Origin: Circinella minor
Taxonomy: Eukaryota > Mucoromycota > Mucoromycetes > Mucorales > Lichtheimiaceae
NCBI GenBank assembly: GCA_016758965.1
Contig: JAEPRB010000069.1
Span: 104,471 to 168,470 of the forward strand
Length of the DNA stretch: 64,000 bases
Direction of reading: 5' to 3'
This document shows, in pieces, positions 26,901 to 38,912 of this stretch. The notes beneath the pieces were generated by a model. It had not been told where the DNA came from, did not search any database, and saw only the letters and a program-made list of their open reading frames with translations. The first letter of the stretch is position 1; each line of letters opens with the position of its first letter. Both the position numbers and the translations under genes were made by a program.

Positions 26901-27148
26901 CATTTTTTTTGCTCGTACCATATGAGCTGTTTATTGTGCTATGATACTGTATCACTGTATCACTGTGTCGCAACAATGCTAAGTATAACAAACATCAAAT
27001 TGATTAATAATAACATTTTACGAGGGACGTGTGTGGGACAGTCGGAAAGAGGGAGGGTCTTATATATTTGACCCAGTTTTATTATTATTCTATTCTATTT
27101 TTTTTTCTTTCTTTCTTTCTCTTCTCTTTCTTTATATACACTCCTCGA

Positions 27149-27604
27149 ATGTCAGAATCACTTTCTGGAACTTGCCTTTGTGGATCTATTAAAGTCAAAC
27201 TTAATAGTACGGCAAACCATGTTGGACTCTGTTATTGTAGTGATTGTCAAAAATCTGCTGGTGGTCCATACCAATGCAACGCTATGTTCAACTCTTCTGA
27301 TGTTGAGTTAGAAGATCCTAAAGGATATGTTAAATTATATGTTGTTCCCAAGGAACAAACACTCTCTGGTATTGAAAAACAAAAATGGTTTTGTGGTAAC
27401 TGTGGCAGTCCTCTTTTCGTCCGTCCTATGAGCCTTAATGGCGAAAAATCATTTATAAAGACTGGTATTTTGGATACTGCTCCTGGATTTCAAGGCACTT
27501 CTCCCTTGGATCAATTAAAGCCCACATCTGAAATATTCACCAAGAACCGTCCTTCCTATGTCAAGCCTATTGATGATGCTGCACAATTTAATACTGTTCC
27601 TTAA
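27149..27604 (+). CDS. GFA/CENP-V domain zinc protein
   Basis: 151 aa, no intron. The start was placed at the ATG (27149) that begins MSESLSGTCLCGSIKVKL, not at the upstream in-frame codon, because the upstream part translates the pyrimidine-rich leader into Phe/Leu-rich sequence. The GFA (glutathione-dependent formaldehyde-activating enzyme-like, CENP-V) fold is indicated by its zinc ligands: CLCG at Cys9/Cys11, LCYCSDCQKSAGG, then KWFCGNCGSPLFVRP. The length is typical of single-domain fungal members. True Gfa activity is established for only a few bacterial members, and the fungal substrate is unknown, so only the fold should be transferred. Confidence 0.88.
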   Translation: MSESLSGTCLCGSIKVKLNSTANHVGLCYCSDCQKSAGGPYQCNAMFNSSDVELEDPKGYVKLYVVPKEQTLSGIEKQKWFCGNCGSPLFVRPMSLNGEKSFIKTGILDTAPGFQGTSPLDQLKPTSEIFTKNRPSYVKPIDDAAQFNTVP

Positions 27605-28790
27605 TAATACAGAAGGAAGAAGAAAAGCTTCCAACTCTCTGATATTATTCTATGGAATGAAATAAAACGAAATAATTACGAATGTATTCTAATCTTTTTT
27701 TTTTATAAATAATGAATGTAGCAGCAAGAAAAAAGCAGAAGAAAAGAAAAGATTTGGTTGGGTTGGGTTGATAGTGATGTTGATGACCTTTTAATAATAA
27801 ACTGACAAATTGTTTTTTACCTTGTATTGTTTTGCTTACTAATCCAACTTGAAACTGTTGATTTTTGTTATTTATGCAGCAATAGTTATTTTACTACATG
27901 TTTCAAATTATTTATTTCTAGATAAAGAATTCACACACAGAAATACATGTTTAGCTCAAGTCATAGTGAAATAAAAAAACAGTTTGTATTCATCATATAT
28001 ATAAACCACTGTAAAAAAAAAAATGAAAGCTCTTGATCTCTTTTTGCATCTTTTGGGTTCCCTTAACATCAGTGTAATACAAATACAAGTTACTTTCTAT
28101 ATTTAGCGTAATGTGTAGTATAACTGAATGTTTTTGCAATTATCACAACTAACAACATACATTTTATAGTAAGTAGATTTTTTGACAACCCATCTTTTTC
28201 TCAAGTAAACGCATCATGATGTAAATATATCAATATACACATACATATATAACATTAGAAATAACATATAATAAATAATAAACAAAAGACTTATATTGTT
28301 ATCCATACTTCTATCATATAGCATAGCATAAAAAAAGCCTGCTAGTATACTTTTAAAAGGTTTTATCATACACATATACCCGTATCGATGTAACTGAAGA
28401 ACAAAAATTATTGAGAAAAAGACTCTAATAAGTACAGTGTATATATAAGTTTTATTAACTATAAGTGTTTCTCCACTTACAGTTTATACTAGATGTCTCC
28501 ATATGTTGTCGTTATTATAATGTACATGCAATAAAAGAAATGAAAGACATATTATACAGACATACAGACAATATTGCTTTTTTTATTCTTTTTATATGTA
28601 TACAAATGCTTATTATGAAACTACTTTTTTTTTTGTTCCTTGCTATATATAACAAGTGGAATATAAGTGGAATTGATTTTTTCTTTCCTTTTAAATCCAG
28701 GAATGATGCTTTTTGAACCATACAATATCCATATGACTTTTTTTAAGATTGTGATACATCAATGAATATTGAAAAAAATAGATACACACT
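27605..28790. other. Convergent intergenic region
   Basis: 3' flanks of the GFA gene and of the Rad7-like gene. AT-rich with poly-A/T runs and a GGGTT-like triplication at 27756-27770. The short open frames at 28465-28721 are low-complexity. No gene recognised. Confidence 0.45.
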
Positions 28791-31226
28791 TCATTGTTGA
28801 GCAAATTCAAGTTCACGACCGACAATGTAAGTTTTTGCTGCTGTGATTTGGCTTGTCAACTATATAAATAATAGTAATGATTATAAATACTTAATCCATT
28901 TGCGACTTTTTTTTTCATTTTTCCTTTTTTTTTACCTGGTTACAACCCCAAACATCGATTCGTTCAAGTGAAATACATTTTTCGATAAGCAATTTTAAGA
29001 CAAGATCATCCATCGATCGAATGAAACCACAATTAAGCTTTTTCAGTTTTTCACATGCTTTCATACCACTCATAGTATTACCATCGTCTAAAGAATATTT
29101 TCCTGCAATCATTTCCAACCCACGAGCTGAAATTTTATCCAAGCTATGCAAGTTAAGTTTTTCCAAGGTTTTACTTGAATGCATTAGGATAGCCTTCAAA
29201 GCATCATCATCCAGATCAAGAACACGAGAAACATTAAGACGAATAAGTCCTTGATTCTTCTTTTGAATGACTGGGATACCATGATCACCATCATGCTCTT
29301 CATTTTCTTTTTCTTCATTATCCTGTAAAAATTGATTCCATTCATTGAATAACTTTTGGATCCCTTCTGATGTAATACGCTCACAACCTCGTAAATTCAA
29401 TATTTTTAGCTTGGGACAATTTTCCAAAAGGCCATCCAATAAGACTTGATCATCCACCAATGTTAAACCAGCAAATGACAATTTGACTAGTTCTTGTCCT
29501 GATGAATTAAGAAACGAAACTAATGATTTGGAAGTGATCTTGGGTTGTTTTGGATCGGGCCAAGCAAGCTTCAAAGTTTTTAAATGTTTGAAGTTTTGAA
29601 TAACTTCCATCCAGTTATCCTGCATCATATTTAATCTTGAAAATTCAAGTTCTTTCAAATCCGGGCAATAGACGGCCAATGCTTCAAGACATTCACGATT
29701 GAACCGAAAAGAGTGAGATAACTTGAAAACTTCCAATCGTTTACCCACTGTTTTAAAAAAATCGATCCACGCATCCTTTGTGACAAGATATGGACCTGAC
29801 AATTCGATGGATTGTAAATTTTTTAAATGAGATTGATAAATATCAAGAACCTTGGATGTCATTTGACCACAATAGATTAATTTGAGAGATTTAAGTTGAG
29901 CACAGAAATGGGCAATGTTAGAAAGTCCTGTTTCATCGATATCTAAATTATATATCATTATTCATCCACAAGGCAAAAAAGAATGCGAAGAAGATTTAGT
30001 ATGCCATATTTTGATATGTTTTATCCAATAACCCTTCCTTTTTCCCTTCATACTTACTTGTACAATCATACAATGCCAAATCTCTGGAAGTTGGTTCCAT
30101 GAATAACCTAGCAGTATGAGAAGTAAGTTTTCGATTCTTGCTAATAATCTTTGAAAGTTTATCTAAATTTACTGGACCAATTTCACCAAACGCTTCAACA
30201 TCATCGATGTACCGAGCAACAACCTATATATACATTGTATGAGTTATATACATAAATAAAATAAGTTCATTGATCATTATATATATAAGCATGATTGAGA
30301 AAAGTGAAAAATTAAATTATTCTTACCATAATACACGTATCCTGTAATGATGGCACTTTATTTTGTCCAAGTGCTACTCCATTTATACGTCTCTTGGCAG
30401 CAGTTTTTTTTCTTTTCTTATTGGGAGTTTCACCTGATGTACATGGGGGACAAATATTTTCAGTTTCGATATCATTTCCAGAACGTACTGGTCGAGCGAA
30501 ACGACCTTTGCATTTATCACAGAAGACAATTTCGTTGCGTCGTTCACGAAAAGGTCGTCGTCGATTAGAAGATGATTCAGGACCACCATCCGTTTCGCTT
30601 CCATTATCATAATCACTATCACTATCACTATCACTTGATGGTCTTTTGCGCTTTCCTTTTTTTTTGTTGGCCAAACTGCTGCTACTACTACTACTACATG
30701 TAGCCTGAGCAGCTTCAATTAATTGCGTAGCTGCTGCATTTAATTGTCTTCTACGTTGGCGGGGTGCATAAAGAATACTAGTAGTAGTAGTAGATGCTGG
30801 TTCAGGTGTTCCTGTTGTCGATGACGAAGCACTGGTAGATTCTACTGGCGGTGTTGTATTATTGTTGTCACTGGTACTAGCATTTTCTGTCGTTTGTTCT
30901 TGTTGTTGTTGTTGTCGTTCTTCACGCTCCTCTTGTCGTCGTCGTCGACTACGATTCTCGATATGAATGCCATGTTCCTAAGGATCGAAAAAAATAGTGT
31001 GAGAATGAACCACTGATTTTCCTTTGAATCAATACGATCGTTTGATCTATAGAGCAAAAAATAAAATAAAAAAAAAGTTGAGGATCTTAAACATTACCCG
31101 TAAAAAGCTACTAAGAGCAGACGTTGGACCTTGAATACGGTTTCTTTGTCTTGGCTGTTGTGGTTGCTCATCCCCCTCTTGATTGTTTTGCTCTTGTTGT
31201 TGTCGGTTACGATTTTGACGATTCAT
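28791..31226 (-). CDS. RAD7: Rad7-like nucleotide excision repair LRR protein
   Basis: 673 aa from five exons: 31226-31098, 30977-30327, 30223-30058, 29942-28936, 28859-28791. The N-terminus is low-complexity, with Gln/Arg-rich stretches and a basic/acidic segment (KKKGKRKRPSSDSDSDSDYD). A Cys pair follows (FCDKCKGRF and ICPPC) that may bind zinc, as in fungal Rad7. The C-terminal half is a series of AMN1/Rad7-type leucine-rich repeats (NCPKLKILNLRGCERITSEG, CISLERIDVWGCNQ), preceded by the conserved VPSLQDTCIMVVARYIDDVE and GPVNLDKLSKIISKNRKLT. Rad7 with Rad16 forms the NEF4 complex for global-genome nucleotide excision repair and is part of a Cullin-type ubiquitin ligase. Length and order fit Rad7 better than a generic F-box LRR protein. 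Confidence 0.85.
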
Positions 31227-31585
31227 TATTCTGGAAAGTGAAAAAAGAGGGAATGGTTGAATGTTTAAAAAGAAAAAAAAAAAAAGAGACCAGGATACCC
31301 TCCCCCAAAGTGCGCAGCATCGGCTTTGACTATTTTCGGAAAGACATTCCGTTACTATTGATGCGTAAAATCTAAAAACACCGATCTGTTGAGTTAATAT
31401 ATCGTCCAAACAAAACAAATGAATATTACTCATTGGTGTTATTTCTTTTTTTCTTTTTTGTTTTGATTCTTTTTACGAATGAGAAAAAGAGAAAATGGCA
31501 ATAAAGATAAGAATAATATAAAATATGAGAGAAAAAATTATTTAAAGTATATATGTATATTTATATATAATATGAACAATTTTTT
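31227..31585. other. Intergenic region between histidine kinase and Rad7-like genes
   Basis: Contains the promoter and 5' leader of the Rad7-like gene and the 3' end of the upstream kinase gene, both on the minus strand. No coding signal. Confidence 0.45.
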
Positions 31586-34500
31586 TTATACTACAGCTTT
31601 GGATGATGGTACAGTTCTGCGTCTAGAAATCGGAATGCTATCATCATTCACATTATTATTTCCAGATCTCTCATGATTACTATTACTATTACTATTATCA
31701 TTACTACTATTATTACTACTACCATCACTATTACTACCAGCATTCTTATCATTCCCATCATCATTATTATTATTACCAGCAGAGGTAGGAGTATGGATCA
31801 TTTCACAATTAGACTTTCTCATCATTGTCGTCGCTGTATGTTCAACACCTATCATTGGATCATCTTTTGCATGTTGTTGTGTTTGAAAGTGTCGGTCATT
31901 ATGATGATGGTGGTGGTGGTGATGTGAATGTTGATGATTATCTTCTTGTTTTCTTCTCCTTTTTCTTTTACTAACACAATTCTTCAAGGATGCTTTCATT
32001 TCCATCATAGTAAATGGTTTACTAATAAAATCATTCATACCAGCATCAATACAAATTTGTCGATCTTGTCTTGAAGCTGATGCAGTCAATGCTATAATAT
32101 ATACATCTGCTACATTCAATAAAGGTCGATTATTACTATTGTTTTGAGAAGCTCCAGATTCTCGCTCTGCTACAATAGTTCTTGTGGCTTCCAGTCCATC
32201 CATATCAGGCATATATAGATCCATCTATTATTATGACTGTATTCATTAATATATCATGTATGCATGCACATATATATATATAAGAAAATGAAATAGAAAA
32301 TAGAAAAAATAAAGGTAAAGCAAAAAAAAAAAAAAAAAACTTACAAAAATAACATCAAATTTAACTTTTCGCATCAGTTCAAGTACTTCACAACCATTAT
32401 TTGCTACCATGACATCATGATAACCTAACCGTTTAAGTATACTTATCGCAATTTTTTGATTTACTATAAATAAGCCCGCAAGATCCAAAAAAAAAAAGAG
32501 GTTTAGCATGTTGATACTAGGATGAAGATATTTTTTTTTGATATAATATTCACTTACAAACATTATCTTCTGCAAGCATGATTTTGATTGGATATAACAT
32601 GGCAATATTTTCTTCATTGCCATCTTTTGCTGTAGTAGATTTTTTATGGTGATGATAGTGATACGTTTGTTTAAATGAATGATGTCTTGTGTTTCGAGGT
32701 GGATGATTATCATTATTTGAATCAGTTTTGGTAGACGAAAATGAGTTATTGGAACTTGGAAGATGCGGATAATGATGATCCTGGTTATTATTGTTATTAT
32801 TATGCTGATGTTTCTGGATTTGTTGTTCTTCTGATGGAGTTGTATGATTTGTATTAATATTAGTTATGTCGTCATTGTAAATAGAAATATCCATCGGATG
32901 ATCAGATGCTATATCTGTTAATAACAATGATGATGATACCGATGATGATGGAGTAGTAGTATTAGTAGTAGTATTAATGTCAGTATTAGTATTAGGCCCG
33001 GGTATAAATTGCGATTGTCCAATCGGCTCTTTTGTTGTTGAAAGAGTGGTAGTACTGCTTTGTGTTTGTGAAGAATGAGGTGGTGTAAACATGCTCCATT
33101 GAGGTAGTTCTGTTGTCTCGTGCTGTGAAGTGGCCATTCGCGGCGATCCCATAGACGGTGATGTTGCTGCTTGATAAGCTGATACATCTGAAGAAACACT
33201 TGCAGATTCTTCAAGACCCGAGTTGATACTGAGATTACATTCAGCGTCACTCAGACCAGGTGAATCCGCTGATGCCAAGATACTACTTGTACTAGCACTT
33301 TCCAACCCCGTCGTATCATCCATACCTAATGTTGTTACAGAAGAGGAATGATGATGGTGACGATGATGATGATGATGATGGTGTCCTTTTGCAGCAACAG
33401 GCAGTGGCAATGTTAAAGCAAAACAAGACCCAATTTCTTCTTCTGACTCTACCCATAAACACCCACCCATATGATTAACCAAACTACCGCAAATCGTCAA
33501 ACCAAGACCTGTGCCACCATAACGCCTTGCAGTAGAGATATCAATTTGTGAGAATGATTTAAATAGTCTGGGTAATCGGTCAGCAGGTATACCAATTCCG
33601 GTATCGGTAACTGATATTTCAAGAATGGCTTTTTCTAACGGGCGACCCTCGTCATCATTCTCATTATCACTATATTCACCCATATCCGTCATCGCTGCTG
33701 TTTCTCCATTATTTCCGTCATTCGATGCTGTTCTACGCATTGCTCGAGTCCACATTGTTTCGATTTTTGCGTTATAACGTTGCTTTAATGATGTTTGTGT
33801 TGATGGATCTTGTTCGAGTGCAGGAGTCGGTACACATCGTTTTATCCTGACACGGATACCTCCGTCTTTTGTAAACTATACTCAATCAAGCCAAGTTTCA
33901 GTGTAAAAAAAACAAATGTAATATTGAGTTTGAAGCAAGGCGAAAACAAAACATTAAAAAAAGGAATAGTATGGTTTCCTTTTTTTTAGGAAAGAGAAAG
34001 AAGAAAAGGAGGCGTTGATTATAAGAAAAATGTGGGGCAATAAAAAAAATATAGAAGATGAGAGAAAGTTTTAGATAGATACCTTGACTGCATTGGAACA
34101 TAAGTTTAGCATAATTTGGGTTAATCGCATTGTATCACCCATAAGAATATCCGGTACATCAGAGTCAATCCTCCATAATAATTCTAATCGAGTCTTTTCA
34201 GTATGATGGGATTTTTGTGGTGGTAGGAAATTTGCCTTTTCCATTTCATGAATCATTTGTCGCAAAGGTATACTATCATTTATTTCTTCAGGATATTCTG
34301 TGACATAGACTATTTTTCCTGGCTGGGACATGGATGCTTGATGTCTTGCCATATTAAGTGCATCTGAATTATTTTGTTTTATATAAACTCTTAATATTAT
34401 TTTCTAACCTAATGAATTACAAACAAACATCTTATTGAACTTTTTTTCTTTTCTCATTTATTCTTGTTTTACCTTTCATGCATTTACGTAGACTAAATCG

Positions 34501-36135
34501 TCGATTCTCCAACTTTAATTTAGGATCATGGTTTATTTTAGAAATATCTAAAATATCATTAATAACCTATAATAAATCATAAAATAATCCAGTTTACCTA
34601 TACATTAGTAACATATATTCAAAATTAACTATCTTTTTTTTCCCAGAGGCCTATACCCATATACACACGAACACACGCGCTCATATATATTATCCTTCCT
34701 TTACACTTTTAACTCTTATATAAACCATACCGTCAATAAATGATGTCCACTGGTTTGAATAACCTCCAAATGCTCTGTTTGTTCTGTATTTAGTAATGCC
34801 CTTTCTCGTAGAAGAAGATCCGTCAACGCTATAACCGCATTCATCGGGGTTCTTGTTCACGTTAGTAATAAGAAAACCCATAACAACAAATAAATTTCTT
34901 TTCTTTTGTATATCAAACTTTTCTTTTCCCTCCTTCTAATGAGAGTATATATATTTTTAACTAATACACGTCCACTTACTCGCGCTCACGCTCACACTCA
35001 CACCCACACAAAATGAAAGCAACACACACCTTATCTCGTGGCTCATATCTGCTAGAAATTTAATCTTATTTTCGGCATCCATTTTAGCTGCGTTTTTTGC
35101 TCGTGTCAATTTCTCTTCGTGGATCACTCGTCCTAATTCTCGAGCTAATCTTGACTGTACTGCTTTCAATAACTTTTCAGTAAATTGTATTGCTTTTGTA
35201 TCCATCGGTTCTGGATCCATGACACATAATACACCAACAGTCTTATTAATATTGCCAGAAGTTCCACCATCGTCATCCAATCGTACACCAACAAAACTAT
35301 GGATGGTCGAATATGCCGAAAATCCAGAAAAGCTTCTTTCCGAAATACTACAACTAGAATCACGTAATGTTTTTGCAAATGGTGTATCTTGATTGGGTGG
35401 TATTTTTAATGCAGTGTTGGGTAAGCTATATGTAAATTATACTATTAGTATATTTGCATAATATACTTGCATCCCCCACCGGTATGAATCCACACACCAT
35501 TTTATTCCCCTCACCAGCCCGTTCCACCCTCATTACGAATAAATGTGAATGGATATATTAACTTACTAGTTTTCTAGTTGTTGCTGTTGTGAAGAGTAAG
35601 AAGAAGATCGTATTACAAGATACCTGTCGTTACTATGGTTATGGCTACTCGTATCATAGAGAGTTGTATTGGTTGTTGTGGTACTATCGCTATTGGAAAG
35701 TGATGGCGGCGAACCGTCCAAAGTAAATGTAGACTGTATAGGTGATCGTTCATGACTTGTAGAAGGGACAGTTGCTATGGTGCGTCCTATACTTGCAGTA
35801 GAACCAATGGTCGATTGTGAATAAGTTTCTTCATGTGTATCGTTAGTTAAGTTTTTGTATTCTTCTTGATTCATAAACTGTAACACCATTACAGCTTGAG
35901 CCTGTGTCCAATGACGAAGTTCGTGTACTATAGAATCCATAAAATCATTTCCGATATATGAGAACGTGCTGGTATATATAGATTGGATCGCCTGCAGTTG
36001 CTGCTGTTGTTTTTGTTGTTGTGATGATGGTGACGATAATGGTGGTTGAGATTCTGTAAATATTTCACTTGTATTACTCGTTTGCTGTTGCTTTTTTCCT
36101 GTTGAGCATGGTATCGGTGTCGTTGGAAAGTTCAT
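31586..36135 (-). CDS. Hybrid histidine kinase (GAF-like, HisKA, HATPase, receiver)
   Basis: 1178 aa from eight exons: 36135-35567, 35425-35030, 34851-34731, 34566-34473, 34363-34083, 33875-32558, 32463-32345, 32224-31586. A GAF-like domain (about 185-290; [18 protein letters not shown]) leads into the HisKA helix with phospho-acceptor His319 in [16 protein letters not shown]. HATPase boxes: N box in [17 protein letters not shown]1 DTGIGIP (Asp578), then [17 protein letters not shown]. The receiver domain has AEDN, phospho-acceptor Asp968 in [10 protein letters not shown], and Lys1035 in FISKPF. There are no transmembrane segments, so it is probably a cytosolic or nuclear stress/redox/osmotic sensor feeding the HPt-Skn7/Ssk1 pathway (family knowledge). 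Long low-complexity insertions occur, including a roughly 65-residue insertion between the N and G1 boxes and two poly-His tracts. All catalytic residues are present. Confidence 0.9.
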
Positions 36136-38912
36136 TTTAACAATCAGGGGTAGAAGAAGACGAAGAAAGAGAGAGAGAGAGAAAGGGGGAGAAGTGTGAG
36201 TCGCGAAGAAGTAGCAAGACGTCGACGATATAAAAACTAACTATTCTATTTTTTTGATTCTTATTAATATTAATATTATTATTTATAGTTGTTGCTGTTG
36301 TTATAATAAATATATAAGAGTTAAATAGAGTGTTAGATAGTTTAAGTGAAAGAAGGGTATATTGTGACGTTCAGTTAATAACAATATGTAGTATACGATT
36401 TACAGAAAAGAAAGAGGGGAAAAAAAGGCGTTTTTTTTTTCTTTTAGGTACAGAAGGTGACACCAAAAAAAACACACAGCATGCTTCAGAGCTTATTCTT
36501 ATGAAGTGCAGTATGAGGGTGTTATTAAAAAAATCTTAATCTCAGCCGCTAAGATATTATACACTAATAAAAAGTACTTTAGTAAAAGTAATATATTAAG
36601 TATAGTATTTTATTATGTTACTTTTATTGCAAAGGTAAATAATATAATAAGTAAATAAAAAAAAAACTTATACAAACAAGTAGAATCTACCTTTTTTCGA
36701 TGATTTTTGTTATTATTTCTGCAACTCACTTACAAGCATGCTTATTTTATTTTATTTTATTTTCGCATTGGTTCAACTGAGCCTCGTGAACAAAGTACTG
36801 TACACATGCTTTGTTTGATTATTATTATCATCTTTATTACTCTTCTCTCCCCGCCTGGCTTAAAACAACTCACACCCCACATCTCCTTTTTCGTAATATA
36901 AACAATAAAATAAAAGAGTTTATATATCGTCCGCGAGTTTTTTTTTTTCTTTGATACCATCTACTTCTTTTTATATTACTGGTCTTGTGTATACAAATTA
37001 TCGTCATCTATAGTAGTGCATAACATGTATGTATCTATCAAATAAACCTATCCAATTTTGTTTTAAATCTAATTCATTTAAAGTCATATTAAACTCCACA
37101 ATTTTTTTTTCATAATGATTTTTATATTTCCAATGATGATAGTTTTAGACTCAACATCACCATCATCGTTATTATTATTATTATCATGTTTTACTATGAT
37201 TACTATTAAAAAACATGCATTTACTTCCGTATATAATAAATTTAGTATATAAGTGGTGAAAAAAAAAGTTAGAAACAAATATACACTAGTCAAGAGTACA
37301 GGGGAAAAAAAGAGTTATATTAGATTTAAAACACATATGTATGCAACATCACAGGTAAAATATTCATCCTTAAAGATAAATTTATTCATTTCAGGTCTGA
37401 TGAACAGAAAAAGAAGTTAAAACGTATATATTACTAAAACTGCTATTCCGATAGGAATTGAAATCGTGAAGTATAAATAATAATAATAATAAGTATTTTA
37501 TACATGTGGCGTGTCGTTAGTATCTTATAATATACACATTGGTATTATTGGTTTTGTGGTTCATTTGTCAAATTATTCTGCGAGTGAGTATATTGAGTAT
37601 CATAACAGTGCCACAACACATACACGCAACAACAATAGTAAACAATGATTCTCACAATGTAAAGTACCCATTTTTGGACAAGTGTATAAAAAAATTATGT
37701 CACTTTTCTCTTCGGAGAAGTGAAATTTTTAATGTGTACAAGGTTAACTTTAAATTAATAATAGTAAAGTAGATTAAAAGGAATTTCTATATGAGAAAGT
37801 AATGTAACTTATATATGTTTCATTTTATCAACATAGAAATACTCTTCTGTAAATCATGACACTTACGTAATATAGTATATTACATCATATTATAACACAT
37901 GTATAATAAACGCTTAAAAGATTTTGTACGGTAGTGATATATTCAAACATTGTCCACTGAGAGATCATAGAATGGCCAAATTCTTTTATTATTATTAATA
38001 ATAATAAATGCCCATGCATGTAAAAAAAAAAAAAAAGATTATACTCATATTCACGTCATAGTGTGTTACAATAACGACCACCTGGTTCTAATTATGTATA
38101 GAGTTGTCATAAAAAATAGTAACACGCACAAGATGGATAAAATGACATGTGTGACATAACCTAATATGTTCATCATTTATCATAATACATATTCAACAAG
38201 ACAATTCAATGTATCGAAGAAGAGGCTGTTGCCATCCCAAGCAATCAAAAAGGTACATAGCCACCTACATGTACTGATATACTCCCAGGTAAACAAACGG
38301 TATATGACGGAATCTATATTTTTCAAATTTTAACTTATAATTATAATAGGGGAAAAAATGCATCAGTTTGGCATTGAGTGATGAATTAATAAGCGCTAGT
38401 CTATAGTTGACAATTCCAAAAGATGTTTGTATATATTTGAGTTATTTGCAATAAACGAGTGCTGCGAAAGCGCGAGGGTACGCTTCAACATCATATTTGT
38501 AGTTTAAAAAAAATATTGCTACCCATATTTTTTAATATTATTACTATTATCATTATTATCACTATTATTAATTAAATAGTATATTTATACAAAGAAAAAA
38601 AATTAGATGTGAGAATGCCATAAAAGGTTACTATATTATAAAGCAAATTACAATGATACTTCTTCAGTGACTATTGATATTATGTGTGTATGCATACCGT
38701 TCATGCATTTATGTATACGTTCGTTTGTATGTAGTACATTTGTAACTACCTACGCACCTGTGTGTGTCACGTCTGTACCCAAGAATAGCACTAGATAATA
38801 AATGTTATATGCATTCATGGCCTAGTTGGAGTGATTCGATAAACAGCTTTGTAATTCTTTTGGTCATACATTGAGTTGACAAGTGGACTTTAGTCCACCT
38901 AACAACATTGAA

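Larger units (their letters stand above)
23098..27148. other. Gene-poor AT-rich region with decayed coding traces
   Basis: A 4-kb gap. An exon-like 49-bp segment sits at 23293-23341. From about 23900 to 24460 the minus strand has overlapping hydrophobic frames that look membrane-like but are broken between frames. At 26364-26900 the plus strand has decayed coding-like sequence. The rest is AT-rich with nothing I can name. Confidence 0.5.

Noticed and set aside
27029..27148. Longer start for the GFA-domain gene at 27029
   Set aside because: The extra 40 residues are a Phe/Leu/Ser translation of the pyrimidine-rich leader; family members begin at the MSESLSGTCLCG position.
31673..31927. Plus-strand Ile/Thr-rich ORF
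   Set aside because: Antisense shadow of the Asn/Ser microsatellite in the C-terminal tail of the histidine kinase.
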